64,000 nt of DNA from Tamarix chinensis (lineage: Eukaryota > Streptophyta > Magnoliopsida > Caryophyllales > Tamaricaceae). Position 1 is the first letter of the stretch. Every line of letters starts with the position of its first letter. The notes beneath the pieces are model-generated. The model was not told the DNA's origin. It did no database searches and saw only the letters and a list, made by a program, of their open reading frames with translations. Where the stretch lies: the NCBI GenBank assembly GCA_030549775.1, contig CM060171.1, forward strand, positions 60,322,360 to 60,386,359, written 5' to 3'. Positions 12,142-23,595 of the stretch are shown here, one piece after another. Both the position numbers and the translations under genes were made by a program.

Positions 12142-13142
12142 ATGTAATTGAAGTTATTAACAACAAGAAGAACAGCATCCTCTATTCGCATATATGCACC
12201 TCTATCGTTTAGGGTCCAGGAAGTTCATATGTAATGGAAGCTAGAATAAGGGAATGAAAAGCAAGTATTAGACGTACTTATATGCATGGATATAAACAGT
12301 CTGGAGATCAATATATCTAGATAGCAAGAGGACGAAGGGTTTGGTTGGTTGGTTGATTTCTATATAACTCATTGATCATTTTCTACCTTTATATTATAAT
12401 AAATAACGGCCTGGAAACATGAAAGGAAAAACTCATTTTTCCATGAATATTGGGTTCTTTCCTTTCACAAAAGGGTATCATGAAATAAGAACAACGCCAC
12501 ATATTTTATTCATCGTAACTCATATATAATATGATGTGAATGAATGAATATGGTGTCAACTTAAAAACGACCGATACAACATATATTAAAGTTATGACAT
12601 GATTTTCAAATTTTACTTGGTAGCGCTAGCTAAAATCTGTCAAATGATTATCATTTAGTTCATGGGAAAATATTATACTTGAAATGGGCACAAAAACATG
12701 TTTTTACTATTATACGTACATGTATGTAGTCATACACACAAAAGTTATATTTAGTAACATTATATTATTATATTTGGAAAAGAATAATATTTTTTTTATA
12801 ATGATTACAATATTAGGTGTATAATTTTATTTTCATTCATGTGATATAATTTTATTAGATCTTAGAATACAATAAGGATTAAATAGTGTTACTTGTTAAT
12901 CTTTCTTTGTAGGTACACTAAATAGTGTTAACTTGTTGCATGCGACTTCAAAGCATAGTTTGAAAACTTAGGGTGTGGTAGGCTGGTAGCATTTATTTTG
13001 AAGGAATTTTTTGTTATGTAACTGATAGACTAAAAGATATTGTGTTAACTGCTAAATTTTGTGATGTATGAAATAATATATGTTGCTATGTTAATAATAA
13101 ATAATTCATATATGCCTTGGTAATATTGCAGTGTTAAAATTT

Positions 13143-13380
13143 ATGGAGGAAAATTTTAGGACTCCACAACAAGAATAGCATTTTGACACTTATGATTTCT
13201 CATCTGTTGGTAGTAGAGGTATTGATTCTTTAATCTTTAACATTAGTGATATTTGATACTTATTATTGTTTGATTCATAATATTATTATCTCTTATTAAT
13301 TTTACATTTTTTCAAATTGCAGCCCCTAATTCTGAATATATTGAAAATGATCAAGTGCCAATATTATTATCTTATGGTAC
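13143..13380 (+). pseudogene. Two exon-like fragments inside the hAT element
   Basis: An ATG frame at 13143-13218 (start MEENFRTPQQ, one internal TAG) ends at an AG|GT junction. A second frame starts after ttgcag at 13323 and reads APNSEYIENDQVP before a stop. Donor and acceptor sit where a small plant intron would fit. This piece is missing from the 1.7-kb derivative, so it may be the last remnant of the transposase gene. I do not recognise the peptide. Confidence 0.35.
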
Positions 13381-13948
13381 TACATAAGAGTGAATTAATA
13401 TTTAGATGACATAATAAAATTTTTCCTTTTTCCTCTACTTTTATTTCTATACTTCAATATTAGTATCAATAGATATTGTACTTGTATATACATAAGAAAT
13501 GATATAAACTTTAAGAAAGCATATTATTTCTAGATTTTGATATAAGTACTAGTTAAACATCTATATTATTTTATATTTTATGAAGTTTTAGAAAATTTGA
13601 GTAATGGATTAATGTTAATTTTCAGGTAATATTAGGCTGAATCTTTATAGATTTATAATTTTTCGAATAATATCGGATTTCGGATAAATAATAGATTGGG
13701 TTGGATCATTTCGGATTTATAGTTTTTCGGGTTATATTGGACTTCGGGTGAGTAGTGGGTCGGGTCGGGTTTATTTCAGGCTTATGATTTCTCAGGTAAT
13801 ATCAGATATCAAATATGTATCGGATCAAATCAGATAGGTTTCGGGTTCTTAATTATTCGGATAAAATCGGATTGAATTTCGGATGTATCGAATCGATATT
13901 CGTCGGATTTTTCGGGTCAGATCAACTTTTACCGGCTCTACTAACTAA

Positions 13949-15600
13949 GCCACAACTTTATCCATAAAATTTTGATGTTAACAAGTGCAACAATAAATCA
14001 TCGCAACTGTAATTGAACAGCATCGACAATGGTTCTACTAGTCGGTGGAGGTGGAGGCAACGACTCTACACGCCAATGGGGGATGGAGAACAACGGCGTT
14101 TAACATTGGTGAAGTTTGTGCAATCACACTTCTAATAATCCCAAATTCAGTGTAGTGGATATGAGCAAATCAAATTTGATTATGCCCACAAAAATACAAC
14201 ATCCCATCAATTAACCGAGAAATCTAAAACAAAAGGGTAACAAATCCAAATAAAATAAGATACAGCAGAAGACGAAGAAATAAAATAAGAAACTTACTGA
14301 TTATTGTTAAATAAATAGAGATCAGAAGATAGAGAGATAATAAGAGGAGATGAAAAGAGGGTGTTGGGTTCTTATCTAATGAATGGGAGGACTCAGGATC
14401 TTCGGTCATTGTTGTCATCCACTGATTCCCCCCTCGCCTATTGCCATCATCGCCTGGTTTTCTTCTACTATCGTAGTCGCTTGGTTCTTCAATGATGCTC
14501 ACGATGGAATTGGGTAAGCATTCTCTGGTTGTCGTTACCATTAAGCAACATTCTCGGTAGTCACTGGTGCAGGCTGGTGGCGGGTGATGATGTTGGGGCT
14601 AGCTGGTGTTTCGGGTTTTGGAATGATGAGAAAGAGGGAGAAGAAGTATTAGAGAGAGATTATAAAAGCAATTAAAATAATTGATGAAGGGAAGTATTTT
14701 TATTTAAAAGAAAATGGAGAGTTCGGTGGAGCCCAAGTTTTGAACCAGAGACTCGATCATCGCCTTTAGTGCTCCCCAGCAACTTCACTAGCTCTTTTTT
14801 CTTATCTTATTGTGTAGCCGATTTATCTCATTATTTAGACGTCTGTGGCCATCATCCCTGTTCGGTGTCCATTGGGCGAGTTTTTGTATTAGGACAATTG
14901 GGTTGTTTTTCGGCCTTTTGGTTGCATAGCCCAACTTTTAATAGTTTTGGCACATTTTAACTATGTCTTTAGCACTTATTAATTTTGTATTATTTAAATA
15001 ATAATATTAATTAAATTTTTCATTGGCCTAATTAATTTAATTAGGTATTTATTTTATTATAATCTAATAAATTATTATATGGGCCTTTTTTGTGTGTTAT
15101 TTAACATTAATTTTATTACAATGTTAATAACGTTAGATTTAATATTTTTATGGATATTGAATATAAATAAAGTTTGTCCTAATATTATAGGTCCACATTT
15201 ATGAATAAAATTGAGGAATTAATTTATTTAAATTATTGGTTGTCTAATATTATTAGATAGGCTAATTGATACAGTATATTGCTAAAATGACATTTTTTTG
15301 TGAAAATTAGTTTATTAAAAATGTTGGATGTTTATGAATATATATTTATTCATGCGAATAATTTATCGGCTAAAAAAGAGCAACTACTTGGCAGAATTTT
15401 ATATATATCTGGAGTGATAAATATGTGGTCATTATTTAGATATAATCTTGACAATGAGTAAATCTAAAGATAAACTCATTCTCATAAGCCTTATAATCAG
15501 TATTTGATCATTAAAACAAGAACACCACTTTTAGTTAATATTACTCTCCTAAGACTTGATATTAATGTTACATTGGTTTCTTGTAGTGGGATTGTCATTA
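13949..15600. other. Intergenic, no supported gene
   Basis: 14020-14120 and 14380-14640 are more GC-rich, and the minus strand has an open frame of about 105 codons. That frame ends in a low-complexity Leu/Ile run and has no recognisable domain. 14960-15600 is AT-rich and may hold the decayed 5' part of the copia element whose gag follows. Confidence 0.4.
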
Positions 15601-15680
15601 TTTAAATTTATTGATTGTCTAATATGTATATTTTTTGTGAGAATGTATATTTATGTAATTGTTGTATTTTCTATATAGTT

Positions 15681-16120
15681 ATGTCTGCTACTTCAATATC
15701 TGCCAACTTAAGCTCTTTTCCCATGCTAAATGGGAATATTTTAAGAAATGGAATTATCATCGGCTGCATGGATTTAGACCATGCACTTCGGTTAGCAGAA
15801 CCTACTAATTTAACAGCAAAAAGTTCCTTTGGTGAGAAAAGAAACTTTGATAAGTGGGATTGCTCTAATCGCACGGGTCTTATGATTATCAAGTGCAACA
15901 TTCCATAGGCTTTTAGGTGTGGTTTCTCTAATGAGATCATTGATGCTAACAATTTCCTTGATGAAATTGAGAAATGTTTTGCAAAAAAATGATAAGATTG
16001 AAACAAGCACTTTTCTACAACGCTTGATTTAGTGAATATAAAGGTAAAGAAAATATAAGGGAGTATATTATGGATATGTCTAATGTTTTTTCAAATATTA
16101 AGGCATTAAAGCTTGAGTTA
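15681..16120 (+). pseudogene. Ty1/copia gag (UBN2-type) fragment
   Basis: The frame beginning at ATG 15681 reads LNGNILRNGIIIGCMDLDHA, then NFDKWDCSNRTGLMIIK. After a stop at 15906 it continues with SNEIIDANNFLDEIEKCF, and beyond a frameshift with ENIREYIMDMSNVFSNIKAL. This is the standard layout of plant copia gag: the D-hAL core, the WxxSNRx2L motif, and the R-x-I-M-D-M segment. Usual copia gag continues with a KxLP-type block and zinc knuckle, but here the sequence stops abruptly near 16120 at the 5' LTR of the gypsy element. It is non-functional. Confidence 0.8.
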
Positions 16121-16142
16121 TTACAAGTCAAAGGAGTTATTA

Positions 16143-16712
16143 CCCATTTAAGTTAAACTTACAAGTCAAGAAGACCTTGTTATCATTCTTATATAAATTA
16201 GGGCTTTTGTTAGCTATTTTTATGTAATAATTAGCTACATTTAATTGTAATATTTTTTTTTAATTAATGTACTATATAGGTTAGTGATATGTTTTTATTA
16301 CTAATTAGTCATGTGTGTATTAACTTGGCTACCTTAGTATAGTACTTAGAAAATTATGGCTACCTATATAAATACATGTTTCCACACCATGTAACATAGA
16401 TTATGAGTCAAATATTTTGAAATCAAATACAAGAATAACACTTGGTTATCTTTTCTCTCTTTTGAGTGAAAGTGTCTACCTAAGACTACTTGGTGTAATC
16501 TTAGATAGAGTACTTTGAATGCGTTCTTGGAGAAACATTCAAAGTTATCTTCTTGTAGAATTCTTGCTGAATCTGATCAAACATTCATAGCATTCTTTCA
16601 ATCTTGTTTGAACTTGATTAAAGATTCTCCTTCTTCTTCATCAACTTCAACCCACAGAATCATCCTACCTCTCTACCTACAAATCTTAATTATCTTAAGA
16701 AGATTCACACCA
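16143..16712 (+). repeat. 5' LTR of the gypsy element
   Basis: Starting from tcaagaagacct this matches the 3' LTR at 23081-23595 over nearly its full length. It keeps about 80 bp (around 16508-16585) that the 3' LTR has lost. It ends in CA at 16712, four bases before the primer site. Confidence 0.85.
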
Positions 16713-16716
16713 TTTT

Positions 16717-16728
16717 TGGTATCAAAGC
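16717..16728 (+). promoter_or_regulatory. Primer binding site (initiator Met tRNA)
   Basis: TGGTATCAAAGC differs by one base from TGGTATCAGAGC, the usual plant sequence complementary to the 3' end of initiator Met tRNA. Its position just after the LTR is correct. Confidence 0.85.
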
Positions 16729-18830
16729 TAGGTTAGATATTTTAATCATTCGAATAGCCAACCTATTCTTTAATATCCCTTCATTTTATTCATCCATGTA
16801 AACCAATGCAATGTGTAGCCAACTGACCTTCTTAGTTTATCTTCAAAGTTCTCTTTTAATCTTCAACCTTCAAAGTTGAAGAGCTCCAATCTCCTTGTGT
16901 TCTTTCTTTCAAATTACATCAAATATATTGTGGATATTCAAACACAACTGCATCCTCCTTTAATCCATCTAACTTTTGAAACATAATATTTTAGGTTTCT
17001 ATTTCTTTTTCTAGAGTTTATTCAAACCCTAGTGCACATCTTCAAACTTCATTTAGGTATTATTGATCATTTTGATTCAAGTAAGAAGAACTTCACATTT
17101 TCTTCAACATCATTCAAACATTACTTGTATGTTCCTTCTCTTTTTCCTATCTTAGCATTCATTCACTCACAAAAGATTACTTGAACCATTCTTGAGGTTC
17201 TATTTGACTTCTCCACCACTTCATTCATGATTTTACTCATGAAACATTCATCCATATCCCTCCATCAAGAACCCTTCATCATGCATCAAGAATTGTTGAT
17301 GATCCTCTGAACTAATTCCCTTCCATTCCTACTTCATCTTTATGACCAAGAAGCTTCCAAGATTCTTGAAGCTCCACCAAGAAGCCATCAAGAACCAACA
17401 TCAAGCAAAGAACACACCTTATTGAGATTATTTTCAGCAAGTATAATATCCATCAGTGAAGAAGTGTCTATGAAGGCTATGTTTGAAACTCTTCAACAAC
17501 TTGCAGCAAGTGTGCATGTTACTAACACACAACTCCTGTAGCTTCCTTCCATTCAAAGCCAACTCCAAAGATTATAGACAAGAGTAGTAGTGATGTGTGT
17601 GGGAGTATGGAATTATCAATTATGTGAGATTAAGGCTCTAATTGGGTTTGGTTATTAAGATGAAGGTTTGGTGATGGTGTATTAAGGTTAAAGGTGTTCG
17701 AATAATATGGAATGATGATGGTGATGAATCAGATGTGATGATGATAATTCGATGGTGATGGATGAATGATGATGATGGTTCGAATGTGATGAGATGAGTA
17801 TGATATTGATTCAACAATGATGTGTTGGTGATGATGATGATTTGAAGGTTATGGTTTAGTGCAAGATGATTTTGTGGGTTAGGTTTAGGGTTAGGGTTTA
17901 GCTTCAAAATTGGGGTTAGGGTTAGGTTAGTGTTCGAATTTTAGGGTTAGGGTTTTGAATGGTAGAATCGATTTAGGGTTTCAATTAGACTTTGATTTAA
18001 GGGATGTTTGAATGATGGTGATGGATATAAAAAATATGGATTATGGAGAGTAGAAAATATATAACTTAATCTCTAATTCATATAGACGAAGAGATTAGGT
18101 GTTTTAAGATTAATCGTTCACATAGATTCAATTAAGCTTGAATTGAACTCACAAAAAATTTAAATTTTGCATTCAAATTCAATACTTGATCATTCACTAC
18201 TCTAATCGTGACTTTCATGGCTTTATATAGTCAATCTACTATTTAGCTAAAAAGCATAATTCCAAAAGATACTAAGCTAGAAGATATTATACTACTTTGT
18301 GCTAACTTTGTGCTCTAGCTAATATCCAACCCTACTACTTAATTAATTAATTAGATAAATCAATAATTTTACACGTCCAGCTACACATATTCTCCCCATG
18401 CACATAGTCATGCACTCCATACATGTCATGCATGCCATGCACATGCATGTAGACACCTAGTAGCTTGTTTAGTACATTTCTTCTATAACTAGCAACGTAA
18501 CCATCTGTTTGTCTTCAACTTTGTGGGAGATCCTTTATAAATGAATAACAATTGGTTCTATAATTATGAATGTCAATTTTTGAGTGTTTTATCCTGCATC
18601 AAACGGATCAAGAGACAATTTAACATATGCACAACACTATAGAAGCCACCAATGATTGAGTAGAAGGTATGGTGAGAAGAGCAACCCAAGTATAAGGTGG
18701 ACACATCAACAACCAAATGGAGTACAAAGAAAGGGAGAGTGAGAATGGATCCAATGATTTTAGCCACAATCAACAAGGCCATAAAATTACCAACCAAGGT
18801 ATAATCCTATTAAAGACAAAGGTATTGAGT
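16729..18830 (+). other. Gypsy 5' leader and unidentified sequence
   Basis: No conserved coding domain was found before the gag relic. 17690-17850 is rich in gatgatg words, and 17880-17960 has telomere-like ttagggt words. The length (2.1 kb) suggests a decayed leader or an unrecognised insertion. Confidence 0.35.
17880..17965 (+). repeat. Interstitial telomere-like repeat, degenerate
   Basis: Several tttaggg and ttaggg words occur in loose register, for example ggtttagggttagggttta, and again near 17945. The copies are too few and too irregular for a telomere. Confidence 0.5.
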
Positions 18831-19540
18831 TGTACCTCCCTGATTTTTATGGTGAATTAGATGTAGAATTATATTTTGAATGGTTACATTAAATATAATC
18901 TATATCTAAATTTAGAGAGTATGATGATGAACAGAGATGTAAGTTAATAACTCTCAAATTTAAAAATTTGGCTAGGGTTTGGTATGACAATCTTAGGAGA
19001 ACTCGTGAAAGGTAATAAAAGATTAAAATCAAGTCGTGAGATAAATTGAAAAAACATCTAAGGAATAATTTTTTTCATAAAGAGTGTGAATAAAAAAATT
19101 TATATTAAATTGACTACTCTTAATCAAGGACTACTTAGTGCAGAGGAATACACTAGGAAATTTGAAATACTAGCACTCTTGTGTGACATAAAAGAAAGAA
19201 AAGAACAAAAATATGCTAGATACTTAGGTGGCCTTAATAACTTGATTGGAGAAAAGGTTGAAATGTATGACTATGATTATATTGATGATTTGACTAAGTT
19301 AGCTTAAAAATGTGAAATACAAACTAACTCTATCAAGGCCTATGCTTAAACAAATGCTTCAACTTTACTTCAACTAAGAACCATTCAAATGCATCTACTT
19401 CAAAATATGGGACACATCTATCTTCAACTAATGATAAGAAACTCAACCCTAACCGAGATTTCCAATAAGCAATGTTTTAAATGTAAAGGATACAGTTATT
19501 TTGCTAGAGAATGTCCTAACTAAAGTGTTTTTACCTTAAA
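18830..19540 (+). pseudogene. Gypsy gag relic with zinc knuckle
   Basis: Segments show the retrotransposon gag order: LKFKNLARVWYDNLRRTRE (about 18953-19010), DKLKKHLRNNFF, then the 73-codon open run at 19086-19307 with LTTLNQGLLSAEEYTRKFE. The zinc knuckle is at 19473-19514 as CFKCKGYSYFAREC. The His of the CCHC pattern is replaced by Tyr, so the knuckle is broken. Several stops and frameshifts separate the parts. Confidence 0.8.
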
Positions 19541-19689
19541 TAAAACAACATATATGGAACCATGTGATGATAATGATGACCTAGAGATCGAATCTAAAGA
19601 TGATACCTTGACTATGTATGAAGAGGATGGTAATCCATGTTTTTTAGTTTAAAGGGTAATACAAATACAACCTAATAATCTATCTACAC

Positions 19690-20000
19690 AAAGGGGTTAA
19701 ATCTCTAAAAATAAGTGTGGAATTGGTGCTAAGGTTTGTAAAGTTATCATAGATAGTGGTTCATGTGCTAACATTGCTAGTGAAATGATGGCTAAGAAAC
19801 TAGGTTTAGTGAAAAATAATCATCCTAAACCATATTCATTAAAATGGATTAATAAGGAAAAATGTGCTAAAGTGGATAAGAAAACCCTAATTACTTTTTG
19901 TATTTGTCACTATCACGATGAAGTATTATGTGATGTATTGCCTATGGATGCTTGTGATATTTTACTAGGAAGATGGTGGAAATATAATTGAAATGCAATT
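19690..20000 (+). pseudogene. Gypsy aspartic protease relic
   Basis: The run VCKVIIDSGSCANIAS contains the catalytic DSG motif, and CDILLGRWW lies about 65 residues later, as in plant gypsy retropepsins. A stop follows directly after the RWWKYN segment. The catalytic triad is preserved, but the polyprotein is interrupted on both sides. Confidence 0.8.
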
Positions 20001-20199
20001 CATGATGATGTGACTAATGAATATATTGTGCTTAAATATAAAAAAAAGTATAAATTATAAGCATCTCAATGTGATCATATGCAGATTATCGAGACTAGGA
20101 ATAGCTTTTTCTTTTGTGAAAAAGATATGATTTAATTACATTGAGGAAAAGGGTATTTGTTATGCTTTAGTAGTAATAGAATATCAATTTGGGGAGAAA

Positions 20200-21560
20200 A
20201 ATTAAAACCTTATTAGATTACTTGATAAATATGATGATGTATTTCCTGATAATTTACTTCATAGACTACGACCTATTAGAGGTATAGAGCATGCTATAGA
20301 TTTAATTCCTATAATGACTTTGCCTAATAAACCTACTTATAGATATAATCTATAGAATCTAAGGAATTACAAAGACAAATACAAGAACTAGTTGATATAG
20401 TTTATGTTAAATAAAGTATGAATCCTTGTTGTGTACCTGCTTTGCTAGTTCTTAAGAAATATGGTACCTGACGCATGTGCATAAATTCTAGAGTCATAAA
20501 TAATATAACTATCAAGTATATATTTTCTATGCCTAGACTTGATGACATGCTTGATGAAATTTGTGGTGTGCATGTGTTTTCCAAAATTTACCTAAGAAGT
20601 GGTTATCATCAAATGAGAATTAGGAAAGGGGATGAATGGAAGACTACCTTTAAAACTAAATATGGTCTTTTATGAATGGACTATTATACCTTTTGGTTTG
20701 TGTAATGTGCCTATTTCTTTCACAAAATTAATGAATGAAATTATTTTCCCTTTTCTAGATAACTTCATTGTGGTTCATTTGGATGGCATACTTGTCTATA
20801 GTAAGAACGAACATGATCATCTTGTGCATCTAAGAAATTTTTTTGATAAACTAAAGGAAACTAAACTATATGAAAAATTGAAAAAATGTGAATTTATGCT
20901 TCAAAATGTAGTTTTTATTGGTTATATTATTAGTGGTGAGGGTATTAAAGTTGATCATACTAAGATACAAGCTATTAAAGAGTGGCCTATTCCTAAGGAT
21001 ATTCACCAAGTAAGAAGTTTTCATTGGTTAACTAGTTTCTATAGGAGGTTTATCAAAGATTTCTCTACTATACCTGCGCCTATTACTCAACTCATGAAGA
21101 AAGGAAAATTTAATTGGGGAAATGAAGCCACTAAAACCTTTTATGTCCTCAAGGATAAATTTTACAATGCTCATGTGTTATCTATTCCTAACTTTGACCT
21201 ATTTTTTCAAGTAACTTGTGATGCTAAAAGGGTAGGTATAGGAGGAGTTATTTCATAAGAAAAAAAAATACCTATTGCATACTATAGTGAAAAATTAAAT
21301 GGAGCTAAATTGAAGTATTCAACATATGACAAGGAATTTTTTGCCATCATACTTAGTTTAGAGACATGGAGTCATTATTTGAGGCCTAAACCCTTTGTAT
21401 TACATTATAATCATGAGATTTTGAAATACTTACATGGTCAAAAGAAAATTAGTCCTAGACATGAAAAGTGGATAAACTTCTTACAGTACTTTGTATTCTC
21501 TATCAAACACTTAGATGGAAAAAGAAAATGTAGTAGCTGATGCTCTCTCCTGAAGGTCTA
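20200..21560 (+). pseudogene. Gypsy reverse transcriptase and RNase H relic
   Basis: The RT blocks appear in order: [51 protein letters not shown], then the catalytic block at 20770-20800. That block reads VHLDGILVYS where active plant gypsy RTs have Y-x-DD, so the second catalytic Asp is Gly and the Tyr is His. The frame shifts between about 20632 and 20675. RNase H begins near 21210 (VTCDAKRVGIGGVIS, first catalytic Asp present). It continues through a stop at 21256 to KYSTYDKEFFAI and SIKHLDG. It ends at a stop near 21540. Confidence 0.9.
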
Positions 21561-21699
21561 CATTGCTTGTTATATTAAATGCTAAATTGATAGGTTTTGA
21601 AATTTTAAAATAATTATATCCTAAAGATGAAGATTTGAGTGATCAATATCAAGCATGCAAAGAAAATGGATGTCATGGAAATTATGCATTACAAGATGG

Positions 21700-23020
21700 A
21701 TTTGTATTCGAACTCAATAAAATATGTGTATTGAGATAAAGTATTAGAGATTTACTTATTAAAGATGTACATTAAGGAGCTATTGCAGGACATTTTGATA
21801 CTCAAAATACATTAGAAATATTATAAGAGAATTTCTATTGGCCATGCATGATTAAAGGTGTACAACTTATAGTAAAATGATGTGTTACTTGTAAAAAGAG
21901 TAAAAGTATTTTTCATAAAGGTTTATATACACTGTTACTTGTGCCTAGTCAACCATGGAAAGATGTTAATATGGACTTTATCTTAGTTTTTCCTAGAACA
22001 CAAAGAGGTAAAGAGTATATTATGGTTGTGGTAGATAGATTTTCTAAAATGGCTCATTTTATTCCACGTAAAAAAATTGATGATACTACGCATGTTGGTG
22101 ATTTGTATTTCAAAGAAATTGTAAAACTACATGTCATCCCTTAAATTATTGTTTCAAATAGAGATATCAAGTTTCTTAGTTACTTTTGGAACATATTATG
22201 ACACATGTAAGTAACTAAATTGTTATTTAGTACTTCACATCATCCACAAACTGATGGACAAATTGAAGTTACAAATCGCAATCTTGGAAATTTGTTAAGA
22301 GTATTGGTATGCAAAAGTATAAAATATTGGTATATTAAGTTATCTCATGTAGAGTTTTCTTACAATCGAATTCCTTCAAGTACTACTCACTTAGGTCAAT
22401 TCGAGATTGTGTATGGAGTGAATACGTACATGCCAGTTGACATGGTACCCTTAAAAAAAGGTGTGTTTAAAAATTATAAAGCCAAGGAATTAGTTGAATT
22501 CTTTCAAAAGATTCATCAACACATCATGGGAAACATAGAATAAGCTAACGAAAGGTATCAAAATCAAGCTAACAAACATCACACTCCAAAGGTATTTTTT
22601 CTTAGTGATTTAGTTTGGTTACATTTGTGAAAAGAAATATTTTCTAATATAAGAAAACATAAACTAATGCCAAGAGTAGATGGACCATTTAGAATCCTTA
22701 GAAAATTTAGAGAAAGTGCTTATGAACTTGAACTTCCAAAATCTTGTGGCAGTTTTTCAAGGACATTTAATATGGGTGATTTGTTTTCTTATTATAATGA
22801 TGTCAATTTGAGCACAAATTCTTCTAAATTTTGGGAGAATGATGTTGAAGCATCTATGGATTCTCATGATAATGAGGATTTGGCATTCTTAGTAATGGAG
22901 CCTATTACAATATGTATCTTTGATAATAATATAACTATGACTAACCATAACAATCGTATTTTGAGTAATTTTTGTAGGTATGTAGCATATTTTCAAGGAG
23001 AAGATTTATGTACTTCATAA
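21700..23020 (+). pseudogene. Gypsy integrase relic with GPY-type C-terminus
   Basis: An HHCC zinc segment is visible at about 21765-21900 (GHF, then CVTCKK) with stops. The core domain follows at 21941-22144 with [11 protein letters not shown] and [12 protein letters not shown]. After further stops, HHPQTDGQIEVTNR (22238) supplies the late core block, and DGPFRILRK...YELELP the GPY module (22679). The last frame ends at 23018 with a tail around DNEDLAFLVMEP. The same tail is recognisable in the minus-strand relic at 59404-59586, so it is a feature of this family. I see no chromodomain. Confidence 0.85.
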
Positions 23021-23067
23021 TGTCAACACACTTAAGATCTTTCATATGTTACAAGTTACTATAATTT

Positions 23068-23075
23068 AAAGGAGA
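23068..23075 (+). promoter_or_regulatory. Polypurine tract
   Basis: AAAGGAGA lies a few bases before the 3' LTR start at 23081 and is the expected plus-strand primer. Confidence 0.7.
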
Positions 23076-23080
23076 TATTA

Positions 23081-23595
23081 TGTATGGAATTAAAACTTAT
23101 AGGTCAAGAAGACCTAGTTATCATTCTTATGTAAACTAGGGCTTTTTATTCATTTTTTCCATGTAATAATTAGCTATGTTTGTTTGTAATAATTTTTTGT
23201 TTGATTCATGTATTATATAGGTTAGTGATATGTTGCTATTACTAGTTAGTATACTAGTTATCTATATATTCATTACCTTAGCTACCTTAGTGTGCTACCT
23301 AGCAAAGTATGACTACCTATATGAATACATGTTTCGACACCTTGTAACATAGATGATGAGTCAAATATTTTAAAATCAAATACAAGCATAACACTTGGCT
23401 ATCTTTTCTCTCTTTTGAGTGAAAGTTTCTACCTAAGACTACTTGGTGTAATCTTCGATAGAGATTCATAGCATTCTTTAAATCTTGTTTGAATCTTTCT
23501 TGAAGATTCTCATTCTTCTTCATCAACTTCAACCCACCGAATCATCTTACCTCTCTAATCTTCGAATCTTCATTCTCTTGAGAAGATTCACACCA
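23081..23595 (+). repeat. 3' LTR of the gypsy element
   Basis: It begins TGTATGG and ends with agattcacacca like the 5' LTR. It is about 55 bp shorter overall, mainly because of the deletion between gatagag and attcatagc. Confidence 0.85.

Larger units (their letters stand above)
6213..13940 (+). mobile_element. Large (7.7 kb) hAT-superfamily element with nested cargo
   Basis: The left end reads TAGAGCTAGCAA, and the right end ACCGGCTCTA reverse-complements to TAGAGCCGGT, giving imperfect terminal inverted repeats. The 8 bp immediately outside are identical, ctaactaa at 6205-6212 and 13941-13948; an 8-bp duplication is the hAT hallmark. Both subterminal zones (6230-6530 and 13680-13930) carry dense cgggt/cggat motifs. 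The first 1.15 kb and last 0.6 kb are colinear with the reverse complement of the 1.7-kb element at 27917-29625, which confirms that they are ends of one element. The interior holds microsatellites, a degenerate repeat, LTR fragments, a zinc-knuckle exon and a MITE. No transposase ORF survives. Orientation is arbitrary and set by the related copy. Confidence 0.85.
16143..23595 (+). mobile_element. Decayed Ty3/gypsy LTR retrotransposon
   Basis: Two LTRs (16143-16712 and 23081-23595) enclose, in order, a primer site, gag, protease, RT, RNase H, integrase and a purine tract. Protease before RT and integrase last is the Ty3/gypsy order. The coding frame moves from frame 0 (gag, protease, start of RT) to frame 1 (most of RT and RNase H) to frame 2 (integrase), with many additional stops. 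No matching target duplication was seen: gttatta lies on the left and cataa on the right. It cannot be autonomous. Confidence 0.9.

Noticed and set aside
14224..14541. 105-codon minus-strand ORF with a hydrophobic C-terminus
   Set aside because: The hydrophobic tail is a low-complexity Leu/Ile run from AT-rich DNA, with no homology I recognise.
17638..17907. 89-codon minus-strand ORF rich in His/Ile/Thr
   Set aside because: It is the translation of gatgatg-type simple sequence and telomere-like words.
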